Source: Ensifer adhaerens
GTDB taxonomy: Bacteria; Pseudomonadota; Alphaproteobacteria; Rhizobiales; Rhizobiaceae
NCBI RefSeq assembly: GCF_020035535.1
Contig: NZ_CP083351.1
Location: forward strand, 671,710 to 735,709
DNA length: 64,000 nt
Direction: 5' to 3'
Shown here: positions 8,154-16,900 of the stretch, piece by piece
Position numbering within the stretch: position 1 is the first letter of the stretch
Layout of the letters: every line of letters starts with the position of its first letter
The notes under the pieces: model-generated
What the model saw: only the letters and a program-made list of their open reading frames with translations
Databases searched by the model: none
Told to the model about the DNA's origin: nothing
Position numbers and translations under genes: made by a program

Positions 8154-8441
8154 ATGAAGAAAATCATTCTTGCAGGCATTCTGGCCGGTTTATCGTTCAG
8201 CGGAATCGCACTGGCGCAAACCGCAACCGTGACTGTGCCCGGCGAGGTTCGCACCTACGTCCTGAAACAGAAGAGCCCATCCGTGAAGTTTAAGGGAGAT
8301 GTTGTCGTCGGCACGCGTGTGCCGGACAGCGTTCAGATACTAACGATCCCGGATCAGCCTGACTACGGATACGTGGTGCTCAATGACCAAAGAGTGGTTA
8401 TCAACACCAAGACCCACGAGGTGGTCGAAATCGTGCAGTAA
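8154..8441 (+). CDS. Exported DUF1236-type protein (95 aa)
   Basis: The signal peptide MKKIILAGILAGLSFSGIALA with cleavage near residue 21 leads to a mature domain ending YGYVVLNDQRVVINTKTHEVVEIVQ, typical of DUF1236 proteins of rhizobial envelopes. AAGGAGG is 8 bases before ATG 8154; the longer frame from 8043 would swallow the promoter. A larger relative, with a long Gln/Ser/Thr-rich insert, is encoded at 10915-11694. Function unknown. Confidence 0.88.
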   Translation: MKKIILAGILAGLSFSGIALAQTATVTVPGEVRTYVLKQKSPSVKFKGDVVVGTRVPDSVQILTIPDQPDYGYVVLNDQRVVINTKTHEVVEIVQ

Positions 8442-8927
8442 TTGCTCTGAGTTTTAGACCGAGCAGTGAAATCCCACCGCAGTAGAGCGGGCGGCTGAAC
8501 GCGACCTTGTTTACGTGTCCGACAAGGACCCGGGTCATAGCCGCTCGCGGTCGAAAGGGCGCTCATGCTATGGCCAGACGGCGCTTCTGTCACGGACGGG
8601 AGTGCGCGATAAAACGCATCAAGGCCCTTGGGCTTCCGCCCGCAAAGGAGACCTCCAAGTGACGGGCTAGATGTACGAGGCAGAAAGCCAAGTATGGCAA
8701 CTCACAGTTTTCGCCACTGCACCCCCTCGAATCCGCTTGCGGCACAGACAGCTACGATCCAACAACGCCTCTCAAGCAGCATTTACAAGTGAGAGAAGTT
8801 GGTCTTCAGTTGGACTTCAGGAGGCAGCGAGGACGGCGCATTCGAAGGCGCCTTCACGGGATGATCTTGGAGGAAATCGGCGAGCTCGTGGAGCGAGACG
8901 CGGAAGGCAGCTGTGAACGACGCCCGA
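8442..8927. other. 486-bp gap without a supported gene
   Basis: Short frames on the plus strand (8671-8916, 8789-9133) have atypical composition and no ribosome site. I see no promoter of the local type and no hairpin with a T tract. Confidence 0.5.
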
Positions 8928-9365
8928 TCATTGTTTCAGCTTCTGCAAGCCAGATTCGACCAACGAAGCCACACCGGGATGCCGGCCGACTATATCATTC
9001 AAGGCGAGGATACCGACGGCTCTTCGGGTCTCGTCGATCACCACCAAGCGACGGTGTCCCGCATCCACCATTTTTTGCGCCACCCCCAGTATATTGTCGT
9101 CCGCAAAGCAAGTTTCCGCCGAGACCTTCATGAATTCGTAGACTGCGGTCGTCGACGCCAACCCCTTGGCAACAACCTTCACGACAAGGTCCCTGTCTGT
9201 GACGATTCCCAAAATGGCTCCCACGCTGGGAGCTTCAACAGGCAGCATACTGACGCCCGCCTCACTCATCAGACGAGCGGCCGATTGCGCGCTGTCGTTG
9301 GGCGAGATCGAATAGACAGTCCGGGTCATGAGCGATCGGGCCGATTGTGCGTCAGGGGCGTCCAT
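8928..9365 (-). CDS. CBS-domain pair protein (145 aa)
   Basis: Two CBS motifs fill the protein: residues about 10-65 (SARSLMTRTVYSISPNDSA...VTDRDLVVK) and 75-130 (VYEFMKVSAETCFADDN...RLVVIDE...GILALNDI). Stand-alone CBS pairs bind adenine nucleotides and act as cytoplasmic energy or redox sensors; partner unknown. The start at 9365 is fixed by AGGAG 8 bases upstream; the longer frame to 9476 is not supported. A stress-type promoter lies about 220 bases upstream. Confidence 0.92.
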   Translation of the reverse strand: MDAPDAQSARSLMTRTVYSISPNDSAQSAARLMSEAGVSMLPVEAPSVGAILGIVTDRDLVVKVVAKGLASTTAVYEFMKVSAETCFADDNILGVAQKMVDAGHRRLVVIDETRRAVGILALNDIVGRHPGVASLVESGLQKLKQ

Positions 9366-9584
9366 TGGCGAGGCTCCTGCCGTTGATCGACGCCGGGACA
9401 TGGATTTCATCCACCGGCTGTTTTGGGTGTGGAAGGTCGACATGATCGGGAGGCACAACCTGCTGCCGCAGGACATTTCTTCTACCAGGCCGGTATCCGT
9501 ACCATTCGGGATGTCTTTGACGGGGCGGCAACTGCTTCAATGGGGGTCTCACGGGATCTAAACCTTTCTATAACTCATGAGAGC

Positions 9585-9609
9585 AACGCTCTTCTTGAGG
9601 GTTCGTTCC
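9585..9609 (-). promoter_or_regulatory. EcfG-type stress promoter, probably for CBS gene
   Basis: GGAAC at 9609-9605 and GTT at 9587-9585, spacer 17. The leader to 9365 would be about 215 bases, long for this set. Nothing else is supported in 9366-9760. Confidence 0.65.
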
Positions 9610-9760
9610 AACCGCGGGTCGAAGTCACCTAAAACAAAATCACTCTGTCGTTCCCAAACACGCAACGAGAAGGCCGCTTCTCGTTGCGTGCCGACCAGCG
9701 ACAGATGATCCTGGCACACCTGCCGCCGACAGGGACAGGAAACTATATAGGCAGGCGAAA

Positions 9761-10255
9761 TCAGGCAGCCTTTGCCTTAACGTTGGCAGCAGTCAACGCC
9801 AGTTTGCTCAAGAGCTTGTCGGTGTTGCCTTCTTCCTGCAGCGTCTGATCCAAAAGTGATACGGCCTCGATCAGGCCAAGTTGTTTCGCCCAGGTCTTGA
9901 GGGTGCCGTACCGAGCGATTTCGTAGTGTTCCACCGCTTGAGCCGCAGAAATCAGGCCGGCGTCGAGCGCCGGGCTGCCCTTGAATTCCTCTATGATCTC
10001 TTCCCCCTCGGCGATGAGGCCCTGAATAGCTTCGCAAGTCTTCCCTTGAGCGCGTTTGCCGATTATCTCGAATACCTGCTGCAAGCGCTCAACATGGTCC
10101 TCCGTCTCTTCGCGGTGCTTTTCAAATGCGGCCTTGCTATCAGGTAGCTGCGCTGCCCGTGCCATCTTCGGCAGCGCCTTCAGTATCTGCCTTTCCGCAT
10201 AGTAGATGTCTTTCAAAGTTTCATAAAACAGAGTGTCGAGTGTTTTGTCCGGCAT
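9761..10255 (-). CDS. DUF892/YciF-type ferritin-like protein
   Basis: 164 residues of the YciE/YciF family: an all-helical, ferritin-like diiron fold. TLFYETLKDIYYAERQILKALPKMA at the N-terminus with Glu and Tyr metal-site residues, EETEDHVERL near 50, and AVEHYEIARYGTL near 108 are diagnostic. Enteric relatives are osmotic and RpoS-induced stress proteins. ATG 10255 has GGAGG 6 bases upstream and the stress promoter 35 bases upstream; the longer frame is rejected. Divergent from the 10411 gene. Confidence 0.93.
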   Translation of the reverse strand: MPDKTLDTLFYETLKDIYYAERQILKALPKMARAAQLPDSKAAFEKHREETEDHVERLQQVFEIIGKRAQGKTCEAIQGLIAEGEEIIEEFKGSPALDAGLISAAQAVEHYEIARYGTLKTWAKQLGLIEAVSLLDQTLQEEGNTDKLLSKLALTAANVKAKAA

Positions 10256-10289
10256 GGTGCCCTCCGTTGGCCAGTGGTGAGGCGCACAC

Positions 10290-10314
10290 AACATTTCGAC
10301 TGCGCAAAGGTTCC
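10290..10314 (-). promoter_or_regulatory. EcfG-type stress promoter for DUF892 gene
   Basis: GGAAC at 10314-10310 and GTT at 10292-10290, spacer 17; ATG 35 bases downstream. Confidence 0.82.
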
Positions 10315-10410
10315 CATCCGGGAACAAAAACCCGCCTTTCGACTTTGAAGCGTCAACGCACGCCATTGCTGGCGTAATGGTGGTGCGCAACACTTGAGGG
10401 AGAACTCACA

Positions 10411-10641
10411 ATGCAACAGGACAACACCGGTTCAACTCACATCAAGCCGGTTGGAGCGAAGCGCGGACGCAGAAAGGCCATCCGTCCGTTCGAATCCGTA
10501 TTTCGGGGTCACTACGATCTGACCGAGTTTATCGCGAAATACCGCTTGGCGCCCTTGCAAGCGCGAGAGATTTTCGAGCGTGTGGGGCCAGCCCGCGCCG
10601 CGCTCGACAAGTATATGGCGGCGCACGAGGGGAGCCGCTAA
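10411..10641 (+). CDS. Small hypothetical protein (76 aa)
   Basis: A basic N-terminus (AKRGRRKAIRPFESVFRGHYD) is followed by a helical C-terminal half (TEFIAKYRLAPLQAREIFERVGPARAALDKYM). GAGGGAG is 9 bases before the ATG. A near-consensus stress promoter (GGAAC 10321-10325, 17 bases, then CTT instead of GTT) lies 66 bases upstream. No family recognised. Confidence 0.65.
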   Translation: MQQDNTGSTHIKPVGAKRGRRKAIRPFESVFRGHYDLTEFIAKYRLAPLQAREIFERVGPARAALDKYMAAHEGSR

Positions 10642-10877
10642 GCAAGCCCGACGTTTGGCGGAGAACACGCCGCGACGGCCCTTCGGGTCGAAGGACGCGC
10701 TTTTTACAATTTCCCCCTGCTCTTTAAGTGGCGTCTTCATCATCCGGAGGGGGCAAGTACGGCTTCCCTGATCGCCGCTTGCGCAGCGGTTGACTGCTCG
10801 ACAATCTTGGCGGGCGACCCTGCGGAACGGCGGGGCGAAGGGATAGAGGGAGACGCGGAAGCGCTACTGGAGGCGTG

Positions 10878-10903
10878 GAGCCGTCCGGAAATCCAGACGG
10901 CTC
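10878..10903. terminator. Hairpin after the 10915-11694 gene
   Basis: Inverted repeat GAGCCGTC (10878-10885) and GACGGCTC (10896-10903), loop 10. No T run follows on the minus strand, so termination is possible but unproven. Confidence 0.4.
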
Positions 10904-10914
10904 ATCGTTAACGG

Positions 10915-11694
10915 CTAGGCGAGGATCAATACAATTTCGAGCGAAGAAGGATCGACGATCGCGATCCGGCCGTCGGCCAGGACGAAGAACAGGTAACCTT
11001 CATAGCGAGGAACAACTTTTACGATCCGCGTCGGAAGCGGTCTCAGCTTGACCTTCGTTGCCTGGGGAACCACGACGCCGACCGCAACATCGAAGTCGAC
11101 GTCAATAGGTCGTACCTTTTCTTCGCGGATCACCTGTGTAATTTCGGTCTTTTGCTTGACAGTCACATTTGTCGTAGTCGAATTGGAACCCTGTGTTTCC
11201 TGGGTCGACTGGGATTTGCTCTGGTTTGACTGTTTCGTGCTACCTTGATCGGTGTTCTGCTCCGTGGAGCTCTGACCGTTGCCTGACTGCGTGTTCGCGC
11301 CACTTTGTTGCTGATCGCTTTGTTTCTGATCCGAGCTGCTTTCAGACTTGCCCGGCTGTTGTGTCTTGTTCATATCAGGCTTTTTTTGCTCGGTCGCAGA
11401 TTGTTGCGTATCTGACTTTTGAGTATCGGCTGACTTCTTTTTGTGTTTCGTTGAGCCTTGAGTTTCATTCTGCTGTGTTGCCCCCTGCGTCTCGTTTTGT
11501 TGCGTTGAGCCTTGCGTCTTGGACTCCTTACTCTTTTGGCCATCGCCCGTCGGGCATTGCGTACCAGCCGGGCATTTTGTCGATTGACCCTGTTCGGTCT
11601 GCCCCTGCGTGTTTTGCTGCGTTTGGGCGAAGGCTGGAACGCCAACGGTGCTGAGGCTTAGCGCCAAGGTGCTTGTGATAAGAATGTTTGGCAT
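10915..11694 (-). CDS. Exported DUF1236 protein with Gln/Ser/Thr-rich repeat region
   Basis: 259 residues. Signal peptide 1-23 (MPNILITSTLALSLSTVGVPAFA); a long low-complexity segment about 24-180 with TQGSTQQNETQGATQQNE-like repeats; then the DUF1236 domain (VIREEKVRPIDVDFDVAVG...RYEGYLFFVLADGRIAIVDP). It is probably periplasmic or wall-associated. ATG 11694 is preceded by GGAGAG, and a stress promoter sits 37 bases upstream. The domain matches the short exported protein at 8154; the insert is the main difference. Function unknown. Confidence 0.88.
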   Translation of the reverse strand: MPNILITSTLALSLSTVGVPAFAQTQQNTQGQTEQGQSTKCPAGTQCPTGDGQKSKESKTQGSTQQNETQGATQQNETQGSTKHKKKSADTQKSDTQQSATEQKKPDMNKTQQPGKSESSSDQKQSDQQQSGANTQSGNGQSSTEQNTDQGSTKQSNQSKSQSTQETQGSNSTTTNVTVKQKTEITQVIREEKVRPIDVDFDVAVGVVVPQATKVKLRPLPTRIVKVVPRYEGYLFFVLADGRIAIVDPSSLEIVLILA

Positions 11695-11730
11695 TGGAAC
11701 TCTCCAACTGGTTGGTCCGCACTGCCGCCT

Positions 11731-11755
11731 AACCATCACGTTTTTCTAATGTTCC
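11731..11755 (-). promoter_or_regulatory. EcfG-type stress promoter for the long DUF1236 gene
   Basis: GGAAC at 11755-11751 and GTT at 11733-11731, spacer 17; ATG 37 bases downstream. Confidence 0.82.
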
Positions 11756-11984
11756 TTTCGCGTTGAATTTCCCGTGTAAATTCAGGTGCCGGCGCTGGCG
11801 GTGCTCTTAAGCCTAAGCCGCAGAGGGTCGGTGCAGTCGTTGAGGGAAGGCACGGATGGAAGATGCCAATGATCGCCTCTGCCCAATCTGACAGGGCTTG
11901 CCCAGGGATCTTGGCGACCCTTCCTCTAGCGCCGTGCTGCGCCAGCGCCAGCACCTGCGCGGCAACGATTTCATCGGAGTACAT
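11736..11984 (-). CDS. Doubtful ORF in the 11.7-12.4 kb gap
   Basis: The frame MYSDEIVAAQVLALAQHGARG...IPGQALSDWAEAI reads like protein, but no ribosome site precedes ATG 11984, and the 3' end runs over the promoter at 11731-11755. It may be a decayed gene. Nothing else is supported between 11756 and 12340. Confidence 0.2.
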   Translation of the reverse strand: MYSDEIVAAQVLALAQHGARGRVAKIPGQALSDWAEAIIGIFHPCLPSTTAPTLCGLGLRAPPAPAPEFTREIQRERNIRKT

Positions 11985-12340
11985 TGTTGACGACGATGCC
12001 CGATCTTTCCGAGGGGCGTTCCACCCGCTCGAGTTCGGTGATCGCCGCTCGAGCACCCGTCAAACAATCCGGCAGACGGTCATTGGCCTCCTTGACACCA
12101 TGTTCCACCCTGCGTGACTTGCCGGTTCGTGCGTTGTCGCCCCAGCCTCCGGTGGAGAGCATGTGCGTTGGCGCGACTTTAGGCATCATGGACTCAGGGC
12201 CATCTGGTTATGCAGCCCGCTGAGGCGAGGATTGCGGTCGTCGGATACAGGCTACAGCCCGTCAGTATGCGCAGCCAGTAGCACCGGCGCGTGTTTCGAT
12301 CACGGGGGAAATGCTCTCGAACACTGAACCTATTAATTTG

Positions 12341-12365
12341 GGAACATCCCGCTCCCCTTGCAGTT
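12341..12365 (+). promoter_or_regulatory. EcfG-type stress promoter for gene 12406
   Basis: GGAAC at 12341-12345 and GTT at 12363-12365, spacer 17; ATG 41 bases downstream. Confidence 0.8.
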
Positions 12366-12405
12366 ATGGGTGCTCTTCGGGAATCAGGTTTTAGGGAGCA
12401 AAACC

Positions 12406-12621
12406 ATGGCGGGCGAATACAGATTAGAACTTCATTTCGATCCATTGAGCCATAGGGCATTGTTGACGTGCGGCGCGCATGAATATCTGATGCCCGAGAC
12501 CTACCCGGATCGAGACGCAGCCTGCGAGGCTGCGCGTCGTTATGCCTGGGAAATGTTGGGTTTCAAGGCCGCCCGTCCCGAGATGACAGGCCCGTGCGAC
12601 GTGCCGGTCTGGCTTCGATGA
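12406..12621 (+). CDS. Small hypothetical protein (71 aa)
   Basis: Starts MAGEYRLELHFDPLSHRALLT; the remainder has an acidic/Arg helix (PDRDAACEAARRYAWEML). GGGAG is 8 bases before ATG 12406. The longer frame from 12358 would begin inside the promoter. Cytoplasmic by composition; no family recognised. Confidence 0.7.
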   Translation: MAGEYRLELHFDPLSHRALLTCGAHEYLMPETYPDRDAACEAARRYAWEMLGFKAARPEMTGPCDVPVWLR

Positions 12622-12642
12622 GGCGAAGCGGTGTTCCGTCGT

Positions 12643-12717
12643 CTAGTGGAACCCGAAAAACGAGAGGATGGCGATAACAATAACCACAAGTCCCACGAGA
12701 TAGATCAGTTGGTTCAT
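12643..12717 (-). CDS. 24-residue single-helix membrane protein
   Basis: ATG 12717 opens MNQLIYLVGLVVIVIAIL followed by SFFGFH and a TAG stop. AGGAGG stands 8 bases upstream, and a perfect stress-type promoter 26 bases upstream. Residues 4-21 form one hydrophobic helix. Tiny membrane proteins of this type (VGLVVIVIAILSF core) occur widely in rhizobia and are usually missed by gene callers. Role unknown; a membrane-stress or protein-modulating role is only a guess. Confidence 0.8.
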   Translation of the reverse strand: MNQLIYLVGLVVIVIAILSFFGFH

Positions 12718-12742
12718 AAAGCGGTCCTCCTATTTTGGAACT

Positions 12743-12767
12743 AACCAACGAAGCGGCATTTCGTTCC
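12743..12767 (-). promoter_or_regulatory. EcfG-type stress promoter for the 24-aa gene
   Basis: GGAAC at 12767-12763 and GTT at 12745-12743, spacer 17. The insertion element begins only 37 bases upstream and has left it intact. Confidence 0.8.
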
Positions 12768-12799
12768 AACTTGGAGGAAGGATGTTGGTGGAGAGCGCA

Positions 12800-13147
12800 C
12801 TAGGGCGTCGACTCATGAACTTTGACACCAGATTCTCGCTTGAAGAATCTTTCAACAAGGTTCCGCTGCCGATAGACCCAGCGCGAGAACACGAAAGAGC
12901 CCTTGCGGTTTGTCTTCGGCGGGATGTTGGCCCGGGCCTTTCGCTCAGCCGCCTTGGCCCGAATGGCATTGCTGTCATACCCCTTGTCGGCCAGGAGGAT
13001 GTCTCCCTCGCCGAGTTCGTCCGTCGGCGCGCCGGCCTCGGTGCAGTCGGCGATCTGTCCGTCGGTCAGGCGAAGTGTAACGGGGCGACCTTCGGCGTCG
13101 ACGAGCGCGTGGATTTTGCTCGTAAGCCCGCCGCGGGAACGTCCCAT
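12800..13147 (-). pseudogene. Transposase second frame (orfB), C-terminally deleted
   Basis: Starts MGRSRGGLTSKIHALVDAEG and carries the second catalytic Asp region (ILLADKGYDSNAIR) and YRQRNLVERFF with the catalytic Glu. In related transposases about two dozen residues (NKIKQ...ATRYDK...) follow; here the frame jumps from ERFFK directly to a short tail ending HESTP and stops at the TAG of the flanking CTAG. The YREK signature Lys is lost, so activity is unlikely. Confidence 0.8.
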
Positions 13148-13566
13148 GCCGCCATCATCTCCATCCCCGTTTTTTCCGTGGCCGCATGCTGATGAGCGCG
13201 GACACAGGTCGATACGATCAGGACGATGTCGCCATCGTAAGCCTCCGAAACCGCCTCAAGAAGCCGATCCCAGACCCCGGCTTTGCGCCAGCGGACAAAG
13301 CGATTGTAGCAGGTGGTCGACGGACCGTAGCGTTCCGGGATCTCCGCCCAGGGCGAACCCGTCTGGAACCGCCAGAGGATGCCATTCAGCACCCGCCGAT
13401 CATCGACCCGGGGCACGCCGCGCGGCTTGTTGGGCAACAGCGGCGACAGGATCGACCATTCATGATCCGTGAGTTCGTAGCGGCGACGCGTCATAGAGGC
13501 TTCCTCATTCGGAAGCCTTGAATCACGACAGGCGATAAACACCAAGCAATTTTATGAGTTTACGCG
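12804..13566 (-). mobile_element. IS5-family (IS427-group-like) insertion sequence, internally deleted
   Basis: A 763-bp element flanked by CTAG on both sides (12800-12803 and 13567-13570), the usual IS427-group target. The ends are imperfect inverted repeats: GGCGTCGACTCATGAAC from 12804 and, read from the other end, CGCGTAAACTCATAAAA from 13566; 14 of the first 20 positions match. It carries two overlapping transposase frames joined by an A6 slippery run (complement of 13170-13175). The second frame lacks the usual C-terminal segment, so both ends are kept but transposase is damaged. It lies exactly at the stop codon of the 13567-13977 receiver gene. Confidence 0.85.
13066..13494 (-). CDS. 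Transposase first frame (orfA) of the IS5-type element
   Basis: MTRRRYELTDHEWSILSPLLP is the typical N-terminus of IS427-group OrfA (DUF4096-like helix-turn-helix), followed by RRVLNGILWRFQTGSPWAEIPERYG and ending past the first catalytic Asp region. GAGGAAG stands 7 bases before ATG 13494. A -1 shift on the A6 run near 13170-13175 would join it to the second frame, as in this IS group. Confidence 0.88.
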   Translation of the reverse strand: MTRRRYELTDHEWSILSPLLPNKPRGVPRVDDRRVLNGILWRFQTGSPWAEIPERYGPSTTCYNRFVRWRKAGVWDRLLEAVSEAYDGDIVLIVSTCVRAHQHAATEKTGMEMMAAWDVPAAGLRAKSTRSSTPKVAPLHFA

Positions 13567-13977
13567 CTAGGCCAGGAGTTCGCTCTTGTTGCGGCCGGCT
13601 CGCAAGAGAAGCGTCGCCGCTTCAACCAGTTCGTCCATTCTGGCAGGCTTGTCGACGAAAGGAACTTTGCCGTACTTCACTGCCATGTCATCAGGCAGTG
13701 GCTGCCCACTATAGAAGAAAAAGGGGATTTTTCGTTCGGTCAGCAAATCACAAACAGGCTTTGTCGTGGTGCTGACGAGGCGAATATCCAATACCGCAAG
13801 TGAGAGGTCCTCCCGGCTAGCCGCCGCAAGCGCCTGTGGTAAATCAGCAAAAGGCCCGACAACATCCGCCCCGGCCGTCTGCATCGCTGCTTCGACGTCC
13901 AGGGCGATGAAGAACTCGTCTTCCAAAACAAGTATTTTCGCGCCTTGAAGTACCTGACCGCCGTTATCGGTCCCCAT
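13567..13977 (-). CDS. Single-domain response regulator paired with the CheB/CheR/HWE kinase
   Basis: 136 residues, receiver only. Acidic cluster Glu19-Asp20-Glu21, phospho-acceptor Asp64 (AVLDIRL), FFFYSG at 86-91 and Lys110 are present. It starts inside the last codons of the kinase gene (overlap 14 bp; ATG 13977, with nearby alternatives at 13983 and 13986), so the pair is cotranslated and the receiver is the likely phospho-acceptor. The FYSG motif is close to the FAT GUY class that feeds the general stress response. The stop TAG is part of the CTAG where the insertion element entered; the protein is unchanged by the insertion. Confidence 0.92.
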   Translation of the reverse strand: MGTDNGGQVLQGAKILVLEDEFFIALDVEAAMQTAGADVVGPFADLPQALAAASREDLSLAVLDIRLVSTTTKPVCDLLTERKIPFFFYSGQPLPDDMAVKYGKVPFVDKPARMDELVEAATLLLRAGRNKSELLA

Positions 13978-16900
13978 TGCCATCATGGGTCTCCGGAAGC
14001 TCAATTTTGATCGTGCAGACCAAGCCGGACGGGTTAAAGTCACGTGTTACCGTCGCACCCGGCAAGCTTTTCTCGATCATTGCACCGCCAAAACCCTGTT
14101 TGGCGGGCGGCTCGACCGGCGGTCCACCGCTTTCCTCCCAGACAACTATCAACTCGCGGTGGTTGTTCCCACGTTTCCAGCTAAGCTTCACGCGACCGTC
14201 CTCGGTGTGGAGGGCCCCATACTTTGCAGCATTGGTGGCAAGCTCGTGCAGAACGAGACCAAAAGGCGTGGCGAGCGACGGTGGCAGCTCAAGCGGTTCG
14301 CCTTCCATCTGGAGTTTTTTCTTGTCTCCGCCGTAAGCGTTCAACTGGCTCATGGCAAGTGTCCCCAATTCGGCCCCCCTCCACTCCGATTTGAACAGCA
14401 ACTGGTGGGCGCTAGCCAGAGCAGACAGCCGGCCTTCAAAACGCTCGACAAATTCATCGCTTGAGCTCGTCGCACGCAAAGTCTGACGGGCAAGTGACTG
14501 AACAACTGCAAGGGTGTTCTTGACGCGGTGGCTGAGCTCGTTGACGAGCAACTGCCGGCGTCTCTCCCACCGCTTCCGGTCCGTTACATCCCGGGTGCTT
14601 TCGAGCACAAGCCGCCGGTCGCCGAGGGGGAGCAATTCGATTTGACTTTCGATCGTCAGGACCTGCCCGGCCTTGGTGGTGTGGCGCAGCTCACCACTCC
14701 ACTGACCGGAGCCGAGAAGCGACTGACGTAGTTGCTCGAAAGACGATCCGGGCACGTCGGTCTTAAGCAGCTCTTCTTTTCGCTTGCCGACGGCCTCGTC
14801 GCGCGAATAGCCGTACAGCTCCTCGCTGCCGCGGTTCCATTGTTTGATCCCGTTGTCGAAGTCCCAGACAAAGATCGGCGAGCGCGAAAGGTCAATAAGG
14901 CGCGAGGCCTGTTCGAGGCGCTGCTTGCTTTCCCGTGCGACTTCTTCGGCTCGGCGTCGCTCCGTGACGTCGACAAAGGTTGCAACAACGCCGTCTATCT
15001 TGTCGTCGATGGTTCGGTAGGGCCGTATGCGAACGAGATACCAGCCGTCGTTACGGCTTTTGACTTCGTGCTCCACTGGTGCAAGGTTTTCAAGAACAGA
15101 CCGTGCGTCGGCCGCCAGGTTCTCATACTCAAGCTGGTGCGTGAAGTCGGTGATAGGGCGCCCTTCATCGTTCTGGGTCACGTTGAAGATTTCGGTCAAC
15201 CGCGGCGTGAAGCGCTTGATCCGCAGCGATGGATTAAGAAAGAGCGTCGCAACATCCGTCGCTGCCATGAGGTTCTGCAGATCACTGTGGGCACGCGAAA
15301 CACTCTCGAGCTTGAGTTTCAGCTCGTTGTTGACGGTCTGTAGCTCCTCGTTAATCGACTGCAATTCTTCCTTGCTGGTTTCGAGCTCTTCGGCCGTGGA
15401 ACGATATTCCTCGTTCATCGACTGAAGCTCTTCATTGGCGGCGCGCAATTCCTCGTTTGCGGCCTCTGATTCTTCTCGCGTTACTCTCAGTCTGTTCTGC
15501 GCGAGCTGTAGTTCCTCTTGCAATTGGCGGATCGTCTGGTTCACCGCTGGTCTGTCATCGGGGTTCTCGGATAAGACCTCCTCTGTCTTTTCGAGCGACT
15601 CCCCCTCGATGAAGAGGACCAGAACGTGCCGTGTCGGATCGCCGCTCTGAATGACCGGCTTGACCTGGATATAGACCCGGTGCTGTTGCCCTTCCAGGTG
15701 CGCGAGGATTGGCATGCTCAGGGTCGCTTCGTTTCGCTCGAACGCCCTGTGAAGCGCTGCCCGAAGGTCAAAACGAAACTCTTCTCGCACGAGATCGGTC
15801 GCATCGGTACTGACTGGGCCACCCGATGGGCGTAGGAACCGGCCAGCGTTCTCAGACAGATGGATGGCGCGATGGCTTTCATCTACCAGCATGCTTGGGG
15901 GAGCAATCTTCTCGAGCATCTGGCGGTGAAGAGCGACGTCGCTGATGCTGCCGCCGGCCGACGGCGGACGGGTGAAAATCGGTGCGCGTTCGGCAGAATG
16001 GTGCGGTCCAAGCAATACCGGCAGCGCCGGTCGACGGTCGTTGTTGCTTGCGAGAGATCGATAGATGCGCGCTTCCCGGTCGACGGTCCGAAACAGGCCG
16101 GCAGGATGGTCTGCATTTTCGGAAGACCCGAGGAAGAGGAACCCGCCAGCATTGAGGGCGTAGTGGAAGGTGTTGCAGACTTGCTGTTGCAGCGGCCGAT
16201 CGAGATAGATCAGCAAGTTGCGACAGGAAATCATATCCAAATGTGAGAAGGGGGGATCGCGCAGAAGACTATGACTTGCGAACATGACGACGTCGCGCAG
16301 TTCGCGGCGGACACGGTAATGTTCCCCTTCGCGCTGAAAGAACCGGCGCAACCTTTCCTCCGAGAGGTCGCTCTCAATGGTCATCGGGTACCGTCCTTCC
16401 CGGGCGATTGCTAGCGCCCGATCGTCGAGATCAGAACCGAATACCTGAATCTCCGGAGAGAGGTCTCTGCGGGCCGCTTCCTCAAGCAGGAGGATGGCGA
16501 TCGTATAGGTTTCCTCCCCCGTGGCGCAGCCCGGTACCCACACCCGGATTCTCTCCTCCATTTCCTTTGTGTCGAAGATTTGGGGAATGGCGTTTTGCAT
16601 TAACGAATTGAATGCGGCCTGATCGCGAAAGAACATAGTGACCGAGATCAAGAAGTCGGTGAAGAGCGCCTGAGACTCCTCCGGCGTATCACGCAGATAC
16701 GTGTAATACTCGGCAAGCGTCTCCTTGCGTGTGACCTGGGCTCGTCGCGCTATCCGCCTGAGGATGGTTGCGCGCTTGTACTGAGAAAAGTCGTGACCAG
16801 TACGGACCCTGACATGCGCGAGGATCCGGCCGAGCAAGTCCTCATCTCCGGATCGAACATAGGTTGACGGAAGGTGATCGCGTGCCGCAAGAAGTTCGGC

